Source of the DNA: JALZAH01 sp051000755
GTDB taxonomy: Bacteria > Actinomycetota > Acidimicrobiia > Acidimicrobiales > Palsa-688
Reading direction: 5' to 3'
DNA: 64,000 bases
NCBI GenBank assembly: GCA_051000755.1
Contig: JBPCNZ010000136.1
Coordinates: forward strand, 1-64,000
Shown: piece after piece, positions 55,848-63,831 of the stretch
How the letters are laid out: each line of letters begins with the position of its first letter
Position numbering within the stretch: the first letter of the stretch is position 1
Position numbers and translations under genes: made by a program
Notes under the pieces: generated by a model
What the model saw: the letters and a program-made list of their open reading frames with translations, nothing else
Told to the model about the DNA's origin: nothing
Database searches by the model: none

Positions 55848-57871
55848 CGGCCGGGGAGTACGGCGGTCGCCTCACCGCCGACCACGCCGCCAAGCTCGAG
55901 TGCTCTGCCATCAGCGCCGAGGTGGCCGAGGAGCGGGGGTACGTGACGGCCGACACGAAGGCACAGCTGGAGAGATTCGGGTTCGGTCTGGCGCAACGCC
56001 GGCCGCCTGCCTTGGTCATCCCCCTGCACGGGGTGACCGGTGAGTTGGTGGGTCACCAGATGCGTTCCGACGACCCGAGGATGCGAGACGGCAAGCCGGC
56101 CAAGTACGAGACCAAGGCCGGCCAGAAGATGCTCCTCGACGTACCCCCTCGGGTTCACCGGCTCCTGGGGAACCCCGAGGTGCCCCTGTATGTCACCGAG
56201 GGTCCGATCAAGGCTGACGCCGCCGCCACGGCTGGTCTGGCGTGTGTCGCTCTGCTCGGAGTCTGGTCGTGGCGGGGCCGCAACGGTGACGACGGTCTGA
56301 CGGTCCTGGCTGACTGGGAGTACGTGCACCTCCAGGGCCGCCGGGTGGTCCTGGCCTTCGACTCCGACGTGATGCTCAAGACGAGCGTGTACGGCGCCCT
56401 GGCGCGCCTCTCGGCGGTCCTGGCGCACCGTGGGGCGGAGGTCGCCTACGTGTACCTCCCGGGTGGGGAGCACAACGCCAAGGTTGGGCTCGATGACTGG
56501 TTCGCCGCCGGCCACGGTGTCGACGACCTGGCACAGATCACCACCACCGAGTTGCGTCGGCCCGCCACGATCCCAGCCGAAGCGGAGCCGGCCGACACCT
56601 TCGACGATGTGGAGGATGAGTCCGGCGCCGAGCTGGCCGACGACGTGGCAGCGTTCCTGAACCGGTTCGTGGTCTTCGCCAACACCCACCAGGTCGCCGC
56701 CGTGGCCGCATGGGTGCTGCACACCCACGCCCTGGCCGCATTCGACCAAACCCCCAGGCTCGTGATCCGGTCCCCGGAGAAACAGTGCGGCAAGAGTCGA
56801 CTTGTCGAGCTGATGGCCTGGATGTGCAAGGACGGACGCATGACCATATCGGTGTCGGCGCCCTACCTGTTCCGCCTGATCGACCGCTGCCAACCCACCA
56901 TGTTGGTCGACGAGGTGGACACCATCTTCGGGAACCGTGCGAAGAACGACTCCCATGAGGACCTCCGGGGAATCATCAACTCGGGGTTCCGTCGTGGGGC
57001 CACCGTGGGGCGCATCGTCGAGGTGGCCGGCGAGATGGTCCCGACCGACTTCGCCACCTTCTCCCCGGTGGCCCTGGCCGGGATCGGAAGTGGCCTACCT
57101 GACACGGTGACAGACCGGTCGGTGATCGTCGCCCTCCGCCGCCGCGGCAAAGGAGAGAAGGTCGAGCAACTCCGGCAGTCCCGGGTGCGGCCCGAGGCCG
57201 AGGACCTGGGCCGGCGATGTGCAGCCTGGGCACACCGAAACGTCGCCCCGTTGACGGAGATCGACCCGGTGATGCCCAACGGCATCGAGGACCGCCCCGC
57301 CGACACGTGGGCGCCGCTGCTGGCCATAGCCGACGCATCGGGCGGCCAGTGGCCCGAACGTCTCCGTACTGCGTGCGTGGTGCTGAACAAAGCCCGAGCG
57401 AAAGACGATCCCAGCAGCGGCGTGCGACTCCTCACCGACCTCAAGTTGATCCTGGGCGGGGTGGATCACATGTTCAGCGCCAACATCGTCGATCGGCTCA
57501 CCGCCCTCCCCGAATCGCCGTGGGCCGAGTGGCACAACGGGAAGGGTTTCACCACCCAAGATCTAGGCCGCAAGCTCAAGGACTACGGGATCACTTCGCA
57601 CAACGTCCGAGCCGGGGCCGGTCAGGCGAAGGGGTACACCACGGCGGACCTCGCCGACGCCTTCGAGCGGTATCTGGGCGAGGAAACCGACGACGACGAC
57701 GATGGGACGGCAACTTCAGCCGTCCCCGTCCCGGCCGCCGTCCCAGCAGATGGCCCTCTGACCAGCCGAAACGCAGCGTGGGACGGCGGGACGGCTAAGG
57801 CGGGCGTGGGCGCACCCCCTACTGATGTGTTCCCCGTTGATGGTCCTCGACGGCGTCGGGAGGCAGTGTGA
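55844..57871 (+). CDS. Phage replication primase-helicase (DUF3854/DUF3631)
   Basis: The 675-residue protein from ATG 55844 has an N-terminal toprim-like DUF3854 domain (VPLYVTEGPIKADAAATAGL, VVLAFDSDVMLKTSVYGALA, AKVGLDDWFAAGHG), then a helicase-like DUF3631 domain with Walker A-like SPEKQCGKSRLVELMAWM, Walker B MLVDEVDTIF and sensor VTDRSVIVALRRR. It should unwind DNA and prime phage replication. The C-terminal 50 residues are acidic and Pro/Ala-rich. The repeats at its end and beyond may be an origin. Confidence 0.88.
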   Translation: MTAGEYGGRLTADHAAKLECSAISAEVAEERGYVTADTKAQLERFGFGLAQRRPPALVIPLHGVTGELVGHQMRSDDPRMRDGKPAKYETKAGQKMLLDVPPRVHRLLGNPEVPLYVTEGPIKADAAATAGLACVALLGVWSWRGRNGDDGLTVLADWEYVHLQGRRVVLAFDSDVMLKTSVYGALARLSAVLAHRGAEVAYVYLPGGEHNAKVGLDDWFAAGHGVDDLAQITTTELRRPATIPAEAEPADTFDDVEDESGAELADDVAAFLNRFVVFANTHQVAAVAAWVLHTHALAAFDQTPRLVIRSPEKQCGKSRLVELMAWMCKDGRMTISVSAPYLFRLIDRCQPTMLVDEVDTIFGNRAKNDSHEDLRGIINSGFRRGATVGRIVEVAGEMVPTDFATFSPVALAGIGSGLPDTVTDRSVIVALRRRGKGEKVEQLRQSRVRPEAEDLGRRCAAWAHRNVAPLTEIDPVMPNGIEDRPADTWAPLLAIADASGGQWPERLRTACVVLNKARAKDDPSSGVRLLTDLKLILGGVDHMFSANIVDRLTALPESPWAEWHNGKGFTTQDLGRKLKDYGITSHNVRAGAGQAKGYTTADLADAFERYLGEETDDDDDGTATSAVPVPAAVPADGPLTSRNAAWDGGTAKAGVGAPPTDVFPVDGPRRRREAV

Positions 57872-58050
57872 CCATGCAGACACCATCAGTGGGGGGTACA
57901 CCATCCCCGGCTCAGCCGTCCCGCCGTCCCACCCACCACTACCACTACCACCACCACTACTCTGACCTGCTGTTATATAGGCCGTCAGGCCCTAAAGCGC
58001 TGGGACGGCGACCGGGACGGCGGGATGTTTTGCGCCGTCCCGCCGTCCCA
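57779..58050. repeat. GGGACGG-type inverted and direct repeats, possible phage origin
   Basis: The 17-base unit TGGGACGGCGGGACGGC (57779-57795) recurs as exact reverse complements at 57915-57931 and 58034-58050, with partial copies around 57,720-57,745, 58,001 and 58,070. GGGACGGCG (58014-58022) and CGCCGTCCC (58033-58041) can form a 9-base hairpin. A TA-rich pocket (TGTTATATAG, 57971-57980) lies between. Iterons beside the primase gene suit a replication origin. Confidence 0.6.
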
Positions 58051-58089
58051 GAGTGCCGATGCCGTCCCAGCGCCGAGGTCACGACATGA
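57868..58089 (+). CDS. Doubtful His/Tyr-rich small ORF
   Basis: A 73-codon frame overlaps both neighbours (GTG 57868; ATG 57874 also in frame). It has an unusual THHYHYHHHYS run followed by Arg/Pro-rich text. The run comes from CACTAC microrepeats, and the rest is made of the inverted repeats, so it may be non-coding DNA. Confidence 0.25.
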   Translation: MTMQTPSVGGTPSPAQPSRRPTHHYHYHHHYSDLLLYRPSGPKALGRRPGRRDVLRRPAVPECRCRPSAEVTT

Positions 58090-58445
58090 GCCCCGCCGAG
58101 GTGCTGGCGGTGTTGGCCAGGCTCCACGTGGTCGTGGACGAGGTCGACGGCCGGCCGATCATCGACGGCGTCATGACCGGCGACGTCGTCACCGCCGCAC
58201 GGTCCCACCGTTGGCTCTTCACATGGGGGCTCGAAGGAGCCCGCGGTTTCCGTGACCCGACCACCGGACGGCGGGTCACCCACGCCTGGCACATCTGCGA
58301 CGTCTGCGACTCGGTGCAGCTCCTCGACCCGCAACGCAAACAGACCCGGCGGTGCTCGCTCACAGTCGGATGCACCGGCCGGATGCTCCCGGCGGCCGCC
58401 CCCAGGTTCCAACCGGCCGTCATGGCCCGGATCGTCGCTTCGTGA
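58086..58445 (+). CDS. Phage zinc-binding small protein
   Basis: The 119-residue protein from ATG 58086 has AWHICDVCDSVQLLD then RRCSLTVGCTGRM, a four-Cys zinc ribbon. The N-terminal half is a compact alpha/beta region (VVVDEVDGRPIIDGVMTGDV). Function is unknown; it may bind nucleic acid. Its stop overlaps the next GTG. Confidence 0.7.
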   Translation: MSPAEVLAVLARLHVVVDEVDGRPIIDGVMTGDVVTAARSHRWLFTWGLEGARGFRDPTTGRRVTHAWHICDVCDSVQLLDPQRKQTRRCSLTVGCTGRMLPAAAPRFQPAVMARIVAS

Positions 58446-58957
58446 ACGCCCCTACCGCCAACACCTCATGGCCGGACCGCCTTGCCCTGGCCCGGCACAT
58501 CCTGGCCGGGCCAGGCCCGAGTCTCCCGGATCACGTCATCGACCAGCTCGGGGCCGCCTCCGCCCAGGTGGCCGCCGGCATCGCCCGCGCCGGCCGCGTC
58601 ATGCCGGCGCTACAACCGTTGTCGGGGTGGAGCGCCAGGCCCTCCACGACGACGAGCGCCGACCAGCTCGCCCACCTCCTGGCCGGCCTGCTCGGCTGCC
58701 GCCCCTGCCACCACCTCCGGCGGGAGGGACCTCAGCCGGTCGTCGCCGCTCTCCCGCTGCGCCAACTCGACTGCCACCGATGCAGCGGCACCTTCCGCAA
58801 CCCGCCGCCAGGCGACGCCGACCGTTGCGACCTGTGCGGCCGGCGCAACGTCGTGGTGTTCACCCCCGTCGTCGCCGGCTACGGCCCAGCCACCGTGATC
58901 GGCGACCTGTGCGACGGCTGCGCCGCCGCCGTCCTTCACACCGAGCCCGCATCGTGA
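58442..58957 (+). CDS. Phage multi-Cys zinc-binding protein
   Basis: The 171-residue protein from GTG 58442 has CRPCHH, CHRCSG, CDLCGR and CDGCA pairs (two or more zinc sites) in its C-terminal half, after an Ala/Leu-rich helical N-terminus. It may be a DNA-binding or structural zinc protein. It is part of the tightly overlapping operon. Confidence 0.7.
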   Translation: MNAPTANTSWPDRLALARHILAGPGPSLPDHVIDQLGAASAQVAAGIARAGRVMPALQPLSGWSARPSTTTSADQLAHLLAGLLGCRPCHHLRREGPQPVVAALPLRQLDCHRCSGTFRNPPPGDADRCDLCGRRNVVVFTPVVAGYGPATVIGDLCDGCAAAVLHTEPAS

Positions 58958-59013
58958 GCATCTACGATCCCGCCCGCTACCTCGCCGGCGGCTCCCCTCG
59001 GGTGTCGTGCTGA
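58954..59013 (+). CDS. Tiny ORF, 19 aa
   Basis: GTG 58954 overlaps the previous stop by four bases (GTGA), and its TGA shares one base with the next ATG. It reads SIYDPARYLAGGSPRVSC. The overlaps suggest translation or a coupling peptide; it is too short to identify. Confidence 0.35.
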   Translation: MSIYDPARYLAGGSPRVSC

Positions 59014-59453
59014 TGGCGCTTGGAGCGGCGATCGAGGGGCGGATCCTGGTGCTCAACCGGGAGATCGCCGCCGTTCTGGCCGAAGCGATCGAACTCCTCC
59101 AGGACAGCGACCGCAGACAGTCCAGGAAGAGGCCGCGTCTGGTCGCCGAGACGATGATGGCCGTCCGATGGTGGGCGCGCGAGGACGCCGCCAACCGGCT
59201 CGGCGCCAACCCGCAGCCACCGCCGACGGAAACCCGACGGAAACCGACGGAAACATTCGACCGCGTCGACGGAAACGGGGAGATGCTCGATGCCATGACA
59301 TCCACAGATGTCGCCGCCCTAATCGACGTCGGCCGTGCCCGGGTCTGCCAGCTCGCCCGCACCGGAGCACTCCCCGGCGCCCACACCGGTCGCACATGGA
59401 CGTTCAGGCGCGACGCCGTTACCGCTTACCTGGCCGGACAGGACCCGTCGTGA
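59013..59453 (+). CDS. Phage protein with C-terminal excisionase-type HTH
   Basis: The 146-residue protein from ATG 59013 has a helical N-terminus (RILVLNREIAAVLAEAIELL, MMAVRWWAREDAANRLG) and a C-terminal HTH: MTSTDVAALIDVGRARVCQL, ARTGALPGAHTGRTWTFRRD. The second half alone resembles an excisionase. It probably regulates phage genes or assists excision. Confidence 0.7.
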   Translation: MALGAAIEGRILVLNREIAAVLAEAIELLQDSDRRQSRKRPRLVAETMMAVRWWAREDAANRLGANPQPPPTETRRKPTETFDRVDGNGEMLDAMTSTDVAALIDVGRARVCQLARTGALPGAHTGRTWTFRRDAVTAYLAGQDPS

Positions 59454-59635
59454 TACCGCTCCTCGTCACCCGGGAAGAGGCCGCATCGGCACTCCATGTC
59501 GAGCCCACCGCGGTCGACCGGCTCGTCGTCGACGGACGCCTCCCACAGATCCGGCTGTTTCCCGACGACGGCCCCATGTTCACCCCCGAATCGCTCGTCC
59601 GGCTCATCGACGCCGCCGCGCTGACCGGGCAGTGA
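59450..59635 (+). CDS. Small HTH-like phage protein
   Basis: The 61-residue protein from GTG 59450 has LLVTREEAASALHVEPTAVD, RLVVDGRLPQIRLFPDDGPM, an excisionase/MerR-like domain. It follows the previous HTH gene with an overlap. This is the third such small DNA-binding protein in the prophage. Confidence 0.65.
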   Translation: MIPLLVTREEAASALHVEPTAVDRLVVDGRLPQIRLFPDDGPMFTPESLVRLIDAAALTGQ

Positions 59636-59703
59636 CCTTTGCCAGCCCAGACCCAAGACGTGTCCACCGCACCAACCCCGCCCACCGATCCAAGGAGCAA
59701 CCC

Positions 59704-60468
59704 ATGAGCCTCGAAGACAACACCAGCCCGACCGGCCGAGCACTGCAAGCCGTATCAGCCGCCGGGATCGACCTCCCCGAAGAGGCGACGACCGCCATGG
59801 CCGTCACCACGACGATCCGCAACGCGCAGAACGAAGAGCTACCCGACCCGCCGGCTCGGCCAGGATGGCTGGTCGACTGCGCCGTCGCCGTCGCTGACTA
59901 CGCCGAAGCCCTCCACGCCCACGCCACCGAGACCTCGATGGTGAACACCCGCCGGCAGGCCGCCGCCGCTCTGCAGCCCGTCGCCGACGCCCAGCTGGCC
60001 GGCGCCGTATCAGCGGCCGCCCCCGGTTTGATCGCCGCCACGGTCGACGCCTTCAACGCCAAGTGGGCGATGTTCACCGACAACCCCGACCTCGCTCGAG
60101 CGTGGCAAGTCAACCGGCTCTACACTGCCCGTCTCGCCCTCGGCGCCCTCGCCGGCGAAGCCCACAACCCCCTGAACATGGCAGCGATCGTGTTCGCCAT
60201 CGAGTCCCCCCAGCCGGGGCAGGGACGGCCCATCATCGACGTCCTGCACCACTGGGCCACTGTCAACCAGGGCCCGAGCCAACGTTGGCAGGACAGCCTG
60301 CCAGCGCTCCGGGTCGCCATGGTCGACCCGGCCGGCGTGGCCCCCAGGCTGGCAGCGTTGCAGGCATGGACTGCTACCGCACCGCTCGCCCGGCCCTCGG
60401 CCAGGGCGGGCGCTCGGTACGACAGGCCCCTGCCTCTCGGCGCTGAGCCGGAAGCCGCCAGCGCCTGA
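59704..60468 (+). CDS. Phage hypothetical protein
   Basis: The 254-residue protein follows an AAGGAGC ribosome site. It is Ala-rich and helical: EEATTAMAVTTTIRNAQNEE, VDCAVAVADYAEALHAHATE, AGAVSAAAPGLIAATVDAFN. No signal or membrane segment, no recognised family. Strong translation and position before the terminase region suggest a structural or DNA-packaging accessory. Confidence 0.65.
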   Translation: MSLEDNTSPTGRALQAVSAAGIDLPEEATTAMAVTTTIRNAQNEELPDPPARPGWLVDCAVAVADYAEALHAHATETSMVNTRRQAAAALQPVADAQLAGAVSAAAPGLIAATVDAFNAKWAMFTDNPDLARAWQVNRLYTARLALGALAGEAHNPLNMAAIVFAIESPQPGQGRPIIDVLHHWATVNQGPSQRWQDSLPALRVAMVDPAGVAPRLAALQAWTATAPLARPSARAGARYDRPLPLGAEPEAASA

Positions 60469-60710
60469 TGGCCGCCCCTGCCGAACTGTTCGGTCAGTTG
60501 CTCACCGCCCGCCTCGCCGGCCGACCGCTAGCGGCGGTACTCGACGTGCCGGCCACGCCGCCCACGCCCCGGCTACCTGCACCCAACGTGGCGCAAGGTT
60601 CGTCCGGGCGGGCAGCCCCGCCACAGCCCAGCCCGCTCGACGTGCTCGCCGACCTGCTCGCTGGGCTCGGCCCAGCGCTCGATGACGGTGGCTGGAAGCA
60701 GCTCCCGTGA
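60468..60710 (+). CDS. Small phage protein
   Basis: The 80-residue protein overlaps the previous stop. It opens APAELFGQLLTARLAGRPLA, then a Pro-rich middle and LDVLADLLAGLGPALDDGGW near the end. Helical ends around a disordered centre; function unknown. Confidence 0.55.
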   Translation: MAAPAELFGQLLTARLAGRPLAAVLDVPATPPTPRLPAPNVAQGSSGRAAPPQPSPLDVLADLLAGLGPALDDGGWKQLP

Positions 60711-60844
60711 TCGCTGCCGCCGGGTCCGAGCGTCAACGCGCACGAGTGCTACGCCAATGGTGGCTGCCCGTGGCGATGGCTGGCGAGGGCGTACACCTCC
60801 TGCGCCGCACCAACCAGCGCTCGGCCCGGCCGGCGGTGAAGTGA
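60707..60844 (+). CDS. Tiny basic phage protein, 45 aa
   Basis: GTG 60707 overlaps the preceding stop (GTGA). It reads ERQRARVLRQWWLPVAMAGE, GVHLLRRTNQRSARPAVK: basic with a WW pair. Its protein-like composition and overlap support expression. Function unknown. Confidence 0.45.
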   Translation: MIAAAGSERQRARVLRQWWLPVAMAGEGVHLLRRTNQRSARPAVK

Positions 60845-60848
60845 CGGC

Positions 60849-61175
60849 ATGGCCTGGACGACAAGTGACGGCATGACCTGGGCCACGACCAAGAGCGGCA
60901 TGCCCGGTGACTGGCGACGCCGGCGCGCCGCGACCCTTGCTGAGCATGACGGACGCTGCCACCTGTGCGGCCATGCCGGGGCCGAGCAGGTCGACCACGT
61001 CGTGCCTCGCAGCCAAGGCGGAACCGACGACGTCGGCAACCTGGCACCCGCCCATGCCCAGCCGTGCCCGACCTGCGGGCGCCGCTGCCACCAGGCCAAG
61101 ACACAGACCGAGGCGGCGGCAGGGCGCACCCCACGTCGGCGCCGAGCCGAGCGGCACCCGGGGCTGGTCCGATGA
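60849..61175 (+). CDS. HNH endonuclease
   Basis: The 108-residue protein has the HNH core: CHLCG (Cys37, Cys40), the pair DH (49-50) in EQVDHVVPRSQGGTDDVGNL, Asn64, His69, and CPTCGRRCHQAK with zinc cysteines. Phage HNH proteins near terminase nick cos ends or assist packaging. It lies just before the terminase genes, as in many actinophages. Confidence 0.88.
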   Translation: MAWTTSDGMTWATTKSGMPGDWRRRRAATLAEHDGRCHLCGHAGAEQVDHVVPRSQGGTDDVGNLAPAHAQPCPTCGRRCHQAKTQTEAAAGRTPRRRRAERHPGLVR

Positions 61176-61273
61176 TCCGTCCACGATCGACCCGCCCCGG
61201 CCTCATCCGACACCGGGACTGCCACCCCCCCGTCGACCCCCCCTGGCCCCAGTACGCGCACCGACCGATCTAG
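61172..61273 (+). CDS. Tiny phage ORF, 33 aa
   Basis: ATG 61172 overlaps the HNH stop (ATGA). It reads MIRPRSTRPGLIRHRDCHPP, then VDPPWPQYAHRPI. Composition is Arg/Pro/His-rich, so it may be a genuine small basic protein or a chance frame. Confidence 0.3.
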   Translation: MIRPRSTRPGLIRHRDCHPPVDPPWPQYAHRPI

Positions 61274-61321
61274 CCGGGCGTTGTCCGTCCGCAGCGCCCC
61301 AGCTTTTTGCCGGGAGCCCCG

Positions 61322-61696
61322 GTGACCGCTAGGAAGCCGGCCCCGGCGCCTGCTGGGCTTGGCGCGGGTGGTCGGACGCTGTGGCGGGCGGTGCTTCGGA
61401 CTGGCCCACTGCGCGGCGACCGCCTCCGTCTGCTCGAGGACGCGTGCCGAGAGGCGGACCTGATCGACGAGCTGGTCGCTGAGCTGAAGGGCGCCCCGAA
61501 GATCGTGTTGGGGTCTCAGCGTCAGCAGGTGGCGAACCCGCTCATCTCGGAGGTACGCCAGCATCGGGCGGTGCTGTCCGGTTTGCTGCGAGCCCTCGAC
61601 CTGCCTGAGTCTGATCTGGCGGCCGGCGAGGCGCAGCAGGCCAGGGAGGCCGCTACCGCCCTCGCTCGGGCCCGTTGGTCAAGGAAGGCGTCGTGA
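61322..61696 (+). CDS. Terminase small subunit-like protein
   Basis: The 124-residue protein from GTG 61322 (GGGAGC site; TTG 61307 possible) is LGAGGRTLWRAVLRTGPLRG, DRLRLLEDACREADLIDELV, then PLISEVRQHRAVLSGLLRAL, matching small terminase P27-like proteins that recognise the packaging site. Its stop overlaps the large-subunit GTG. Confidence 0.78.
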   Translation: MTARKPAPAPAGLGAGGRTLWRAVLRTGPLRGDRLRLLEDACREADLIDELVAELKGAPKIVLGSQRQQVANPLISEVRQHRAVLSGLLRALDLPESDLAAGEAQQAREAATALARARWSRKAS

Positions 61697-63339
61697 GGAC
61701 CGCAGCGGCCATCCTGGCCGGTCTGGAGTGGGACGAGGACGGTCTCCCGTCGGGCTGGCCGTCCGATCAGGGCGTGGCGACTGCCGGGCTCGAGGTGTTG
61801 ACGTGGTCGGAGACGACGTTGGTGCAGCCGGATGGTGATGGTGCGGGCGAGCCGTGGCGGTGGCGTCAGTCGCAGGCCCGATTCGTGGCTTGGTGGTATG
61901 CGATGGATGACGCCGGCGGGTACCTGTGGCGCCGTGGTCAGATTGTGCTGATGAAGGGCGCCGGCAAGACGCCCCTGGCCGCCGCCTTGGCGTGCGTGGA
62001 GCTGGCCGGCCCGGTTCGGTTCGCCGGCTGGGGCGACGATGGCGAGCCCATCATGCGGCCGCACCCGTCGCCCGACGTGAAGCTGAGTGCCTTGTCGATG
62101 GACCAGGCAACGGACGCGAGTTTGGTTTTGGCGGTTGCCATGCTTGGCAACGAGAGCGCCCTGGCCGAGATCCCGGGCCTCGACGCCGGTCTGACGAGGG
62201 TCCGCACCCGCAACGGCAAGCTGTCGTCTTCGACGGCCCGCGCACCGTCGAAGGAAGGCCTGCGCCCGACGAGCGTGATTATCGACGAAAGCCATTTGTG
62301 GGTGGCGTCGAATGGTGGCCATCGCCTGGCCGAGACCCTCCGCCGAGGGCTGGCCAAGACGGGCGGGCGGAGCCTGGAAACGTCGAACATGTGGGCATCA
62401 GGTCAGCGTTCCGTGGCCGAGGAGACGGCCGAATACGCCGCCGCCGTGCGGGCCGGAGAGCACAGGGGCGATGGAGTGCTCACCTGGTGCCCTGTGGGCC
62501 ACTGTGACGACATCTCCGACCCCGAGCAGCTCCGGGCCGCCCTGGCCGAGCTGTACGCCGACTCTCCGTGGATCGACATAGAGCGCCTGGCCGCCGAAGT
62601 CATCGACCGGGGCACGCATCCAGCCGACGCCCGCAGGTACTACCTCAACCAACCGGCCAGCGCCGACGACGCTTGGATCGCGGCCACCGACTGGGCGGCT
62701 TGCCTGGACCGTTCCCGGCCGTTGGCCGACGGCGACACGATAACGCTCGGCTTCGACGGCTCTCGGGGTCGAGCACGAGGCAACGCCGACGCCACCGCCC
62801 TGGTCGGCGTGCGGGTCGGGGACGGGCACGTCGAGCTGCTCGGATGCTGGCAGGCACGCGAGGACGAGAAAGATTGGGAGGTGCCGGATGCCTTGGTCGA
62901 CGCCGCCGTGCGCGACGCCTTCGAGCGATTCAACGTCGTGGGTTTCTACGCCGACCCGGCCGGGTGGCAGAGCCAGCTGGGAGCCTGGGAGGTCGCCTTC
63001 GCCCGGCGCCTCAAGGTCAAAGCCAGCCAGAACCACCCGACACATTTTTGGACCTCGTTGACCAATCGCATGGTGCAGACCCTCGCCGCCTTCGAGGAAG
63101 CCGTCACCAACGGCGATATGACCCACGACGGCTCCTTCCGCCTTACCCAGCACGTCCTCAACGCCCGGAGATGCCCGTCCCCTCGAGCGGGGCTCCAGAT
63201 ATCGAAGGACTACCCCGACAGCCCCAACAAGATCGACTGCGCCGTAGCGGCGGCGCTGGCCTGGCGGGCACGGCTGGATTCGATCCCCGTAGTCGCCCCT
63301 CGTGGCCGTGGCCGGGGCCGGGTCATCGTGCTCTCATGA
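61693..63339 (+). CDS. Terminase large subunit
   Basis: The 548-residue protein from GTG 61693 has a packaging ATPase with Walker A LMKGAGKTPLAAA (about 87) and Walker B SVIIDESHLW (about 196), then coupling motif LETSNM. The nuclease domain (about 350-530) has LGFDGSRGRARGNADATAL, YADPAGW and the late Asp in PNKIDCAVAAALAW. It cuts concatemers and pumps DNA into capsids. Its presence marks the start of the packaging module. Confidence 0.92.
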   Translation: MRTAAAILAGLEWDEDGLPSGWPSDQGVATAGLEVLTWSETTLVQPDGDGAGEPWRWRQSQARFVAWWYAMDDAGGYLWRRGQIVLMKGAGKTPLAAALACVELAGPVRFAGWGDDGEPIMRPHPSPDVKLSALSMDQATDASLVLAVAMLGNESALAEIPGLDAGLTRVRTRNGKLSSSTARAPSKEGLRPTSVIIDESHLWVASNGGHRLAETLRRGLAKTGGRSLETSNMWASGQRSVAEETAEYAAAVRAGEHRGDGVLTWCPVGHCDDISDPEQLRAALAELYADSPWIDIERLAAEVIDRGTHPADARRYYLNQPASADDAWIAATDWAACLDRSRPLADGDTITLGFDGSRGRARGNADATALVGVRVGDGHVELLGCWQAREDEKDWEVPDALVDAAVRDAFERFNVVGFYADPAGWQSQLGAWEVAFARRLKVKASQNHPTHFWTSLTNRMVQTLAAFEEAVTNGDMTHDGSFRLTQHVLNARRCPSPRAGLQISKDYPDSPNKIDCAVAAALAWRARLDSIPVVAPRGRGRGRVIVLS

Positions 63340-63710
63340 AGGCCCTGAGTCCATGGGAACTGGCCGGATGGCACGCCGACCGGCCTTGCCCGGAGTGGTG
63401 CGGGAGCACCGACCACCACCTCGGCGAGCGTCTGGACCGCCGCACCGACCATTTCTGGCACAAGGGGTCTCCCCAATCGGTGCCGACCGAGGACGAGACC
63501 CCGAACCTCGAGCCGATCACCGCCGAGGTGTACCTCTCCCAGCATGTCGTGGTCGATGAGCGCGGGTACAACACCCGCCTAGCGGAGGTTTGCGTCGACT
63601 TCGCCGGCACGTTCACCCCCGAGAACGCCCGCCGCCTCGCCGCCATCCTCGTTGAACTCGCGAGCGCGGCGGAAGCCGCTGGCAGCGGCGAAGTGCGGGA
63701 CCTCTTTTAG
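63336..63710 (+). CDS. DUF6907-like phage protein
   Basis: The 124-residue protein from ATG 63336 overlaps the terminase stop. It has RPCPEWCGSTDHHLGERLDR, VYLSQHVVVDERG and a helix FTPENARRLAAILVELASAA. The CPxWC..DH start and the C-terminal ARxLAAxL helix resemble DUF6907-type proteins in actinophages and Streptomyces. Function unknown. Confidence 0.65.
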   Translation: MKALSPWELAGWHADRPCPEWCGSTDHHLGERLDRRTDHFWHKGSPQSVPTEDETPNLEPITAEVYLSQHVVVDERGYNTRLAEVCVDFAGTFTPENARRLAAILVELASAAEAAGSGEVRDLF

Positions 63711-63748
63711 CTCCCGGTCGCTCTGGTAGAAGTCTCTGGCACTGGGGA

Positions 63749-63772
63749 GGGTTAGACCTTCGGGTCCAACCC
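63749..63772. terminator. UUCG-loop hairpin
   Basis: GGGTTAGACC (63749-63758) and GGTCCAACCC (63763-63772) pair at nine of ten positions around a TTCG tetraloop closed by C-G, a very stable loop. It lies about 40 bases after the DUF6907-like gene and before the next RBS. No U-tract follows. Confidence 0.6.
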
Positions 63773-63831
63773 ATCGGCGGGCCGTGTGGGTCGATACGCT
63801 CACCCCCCAAAAGGCGAGCAGGGGGGTAGCG

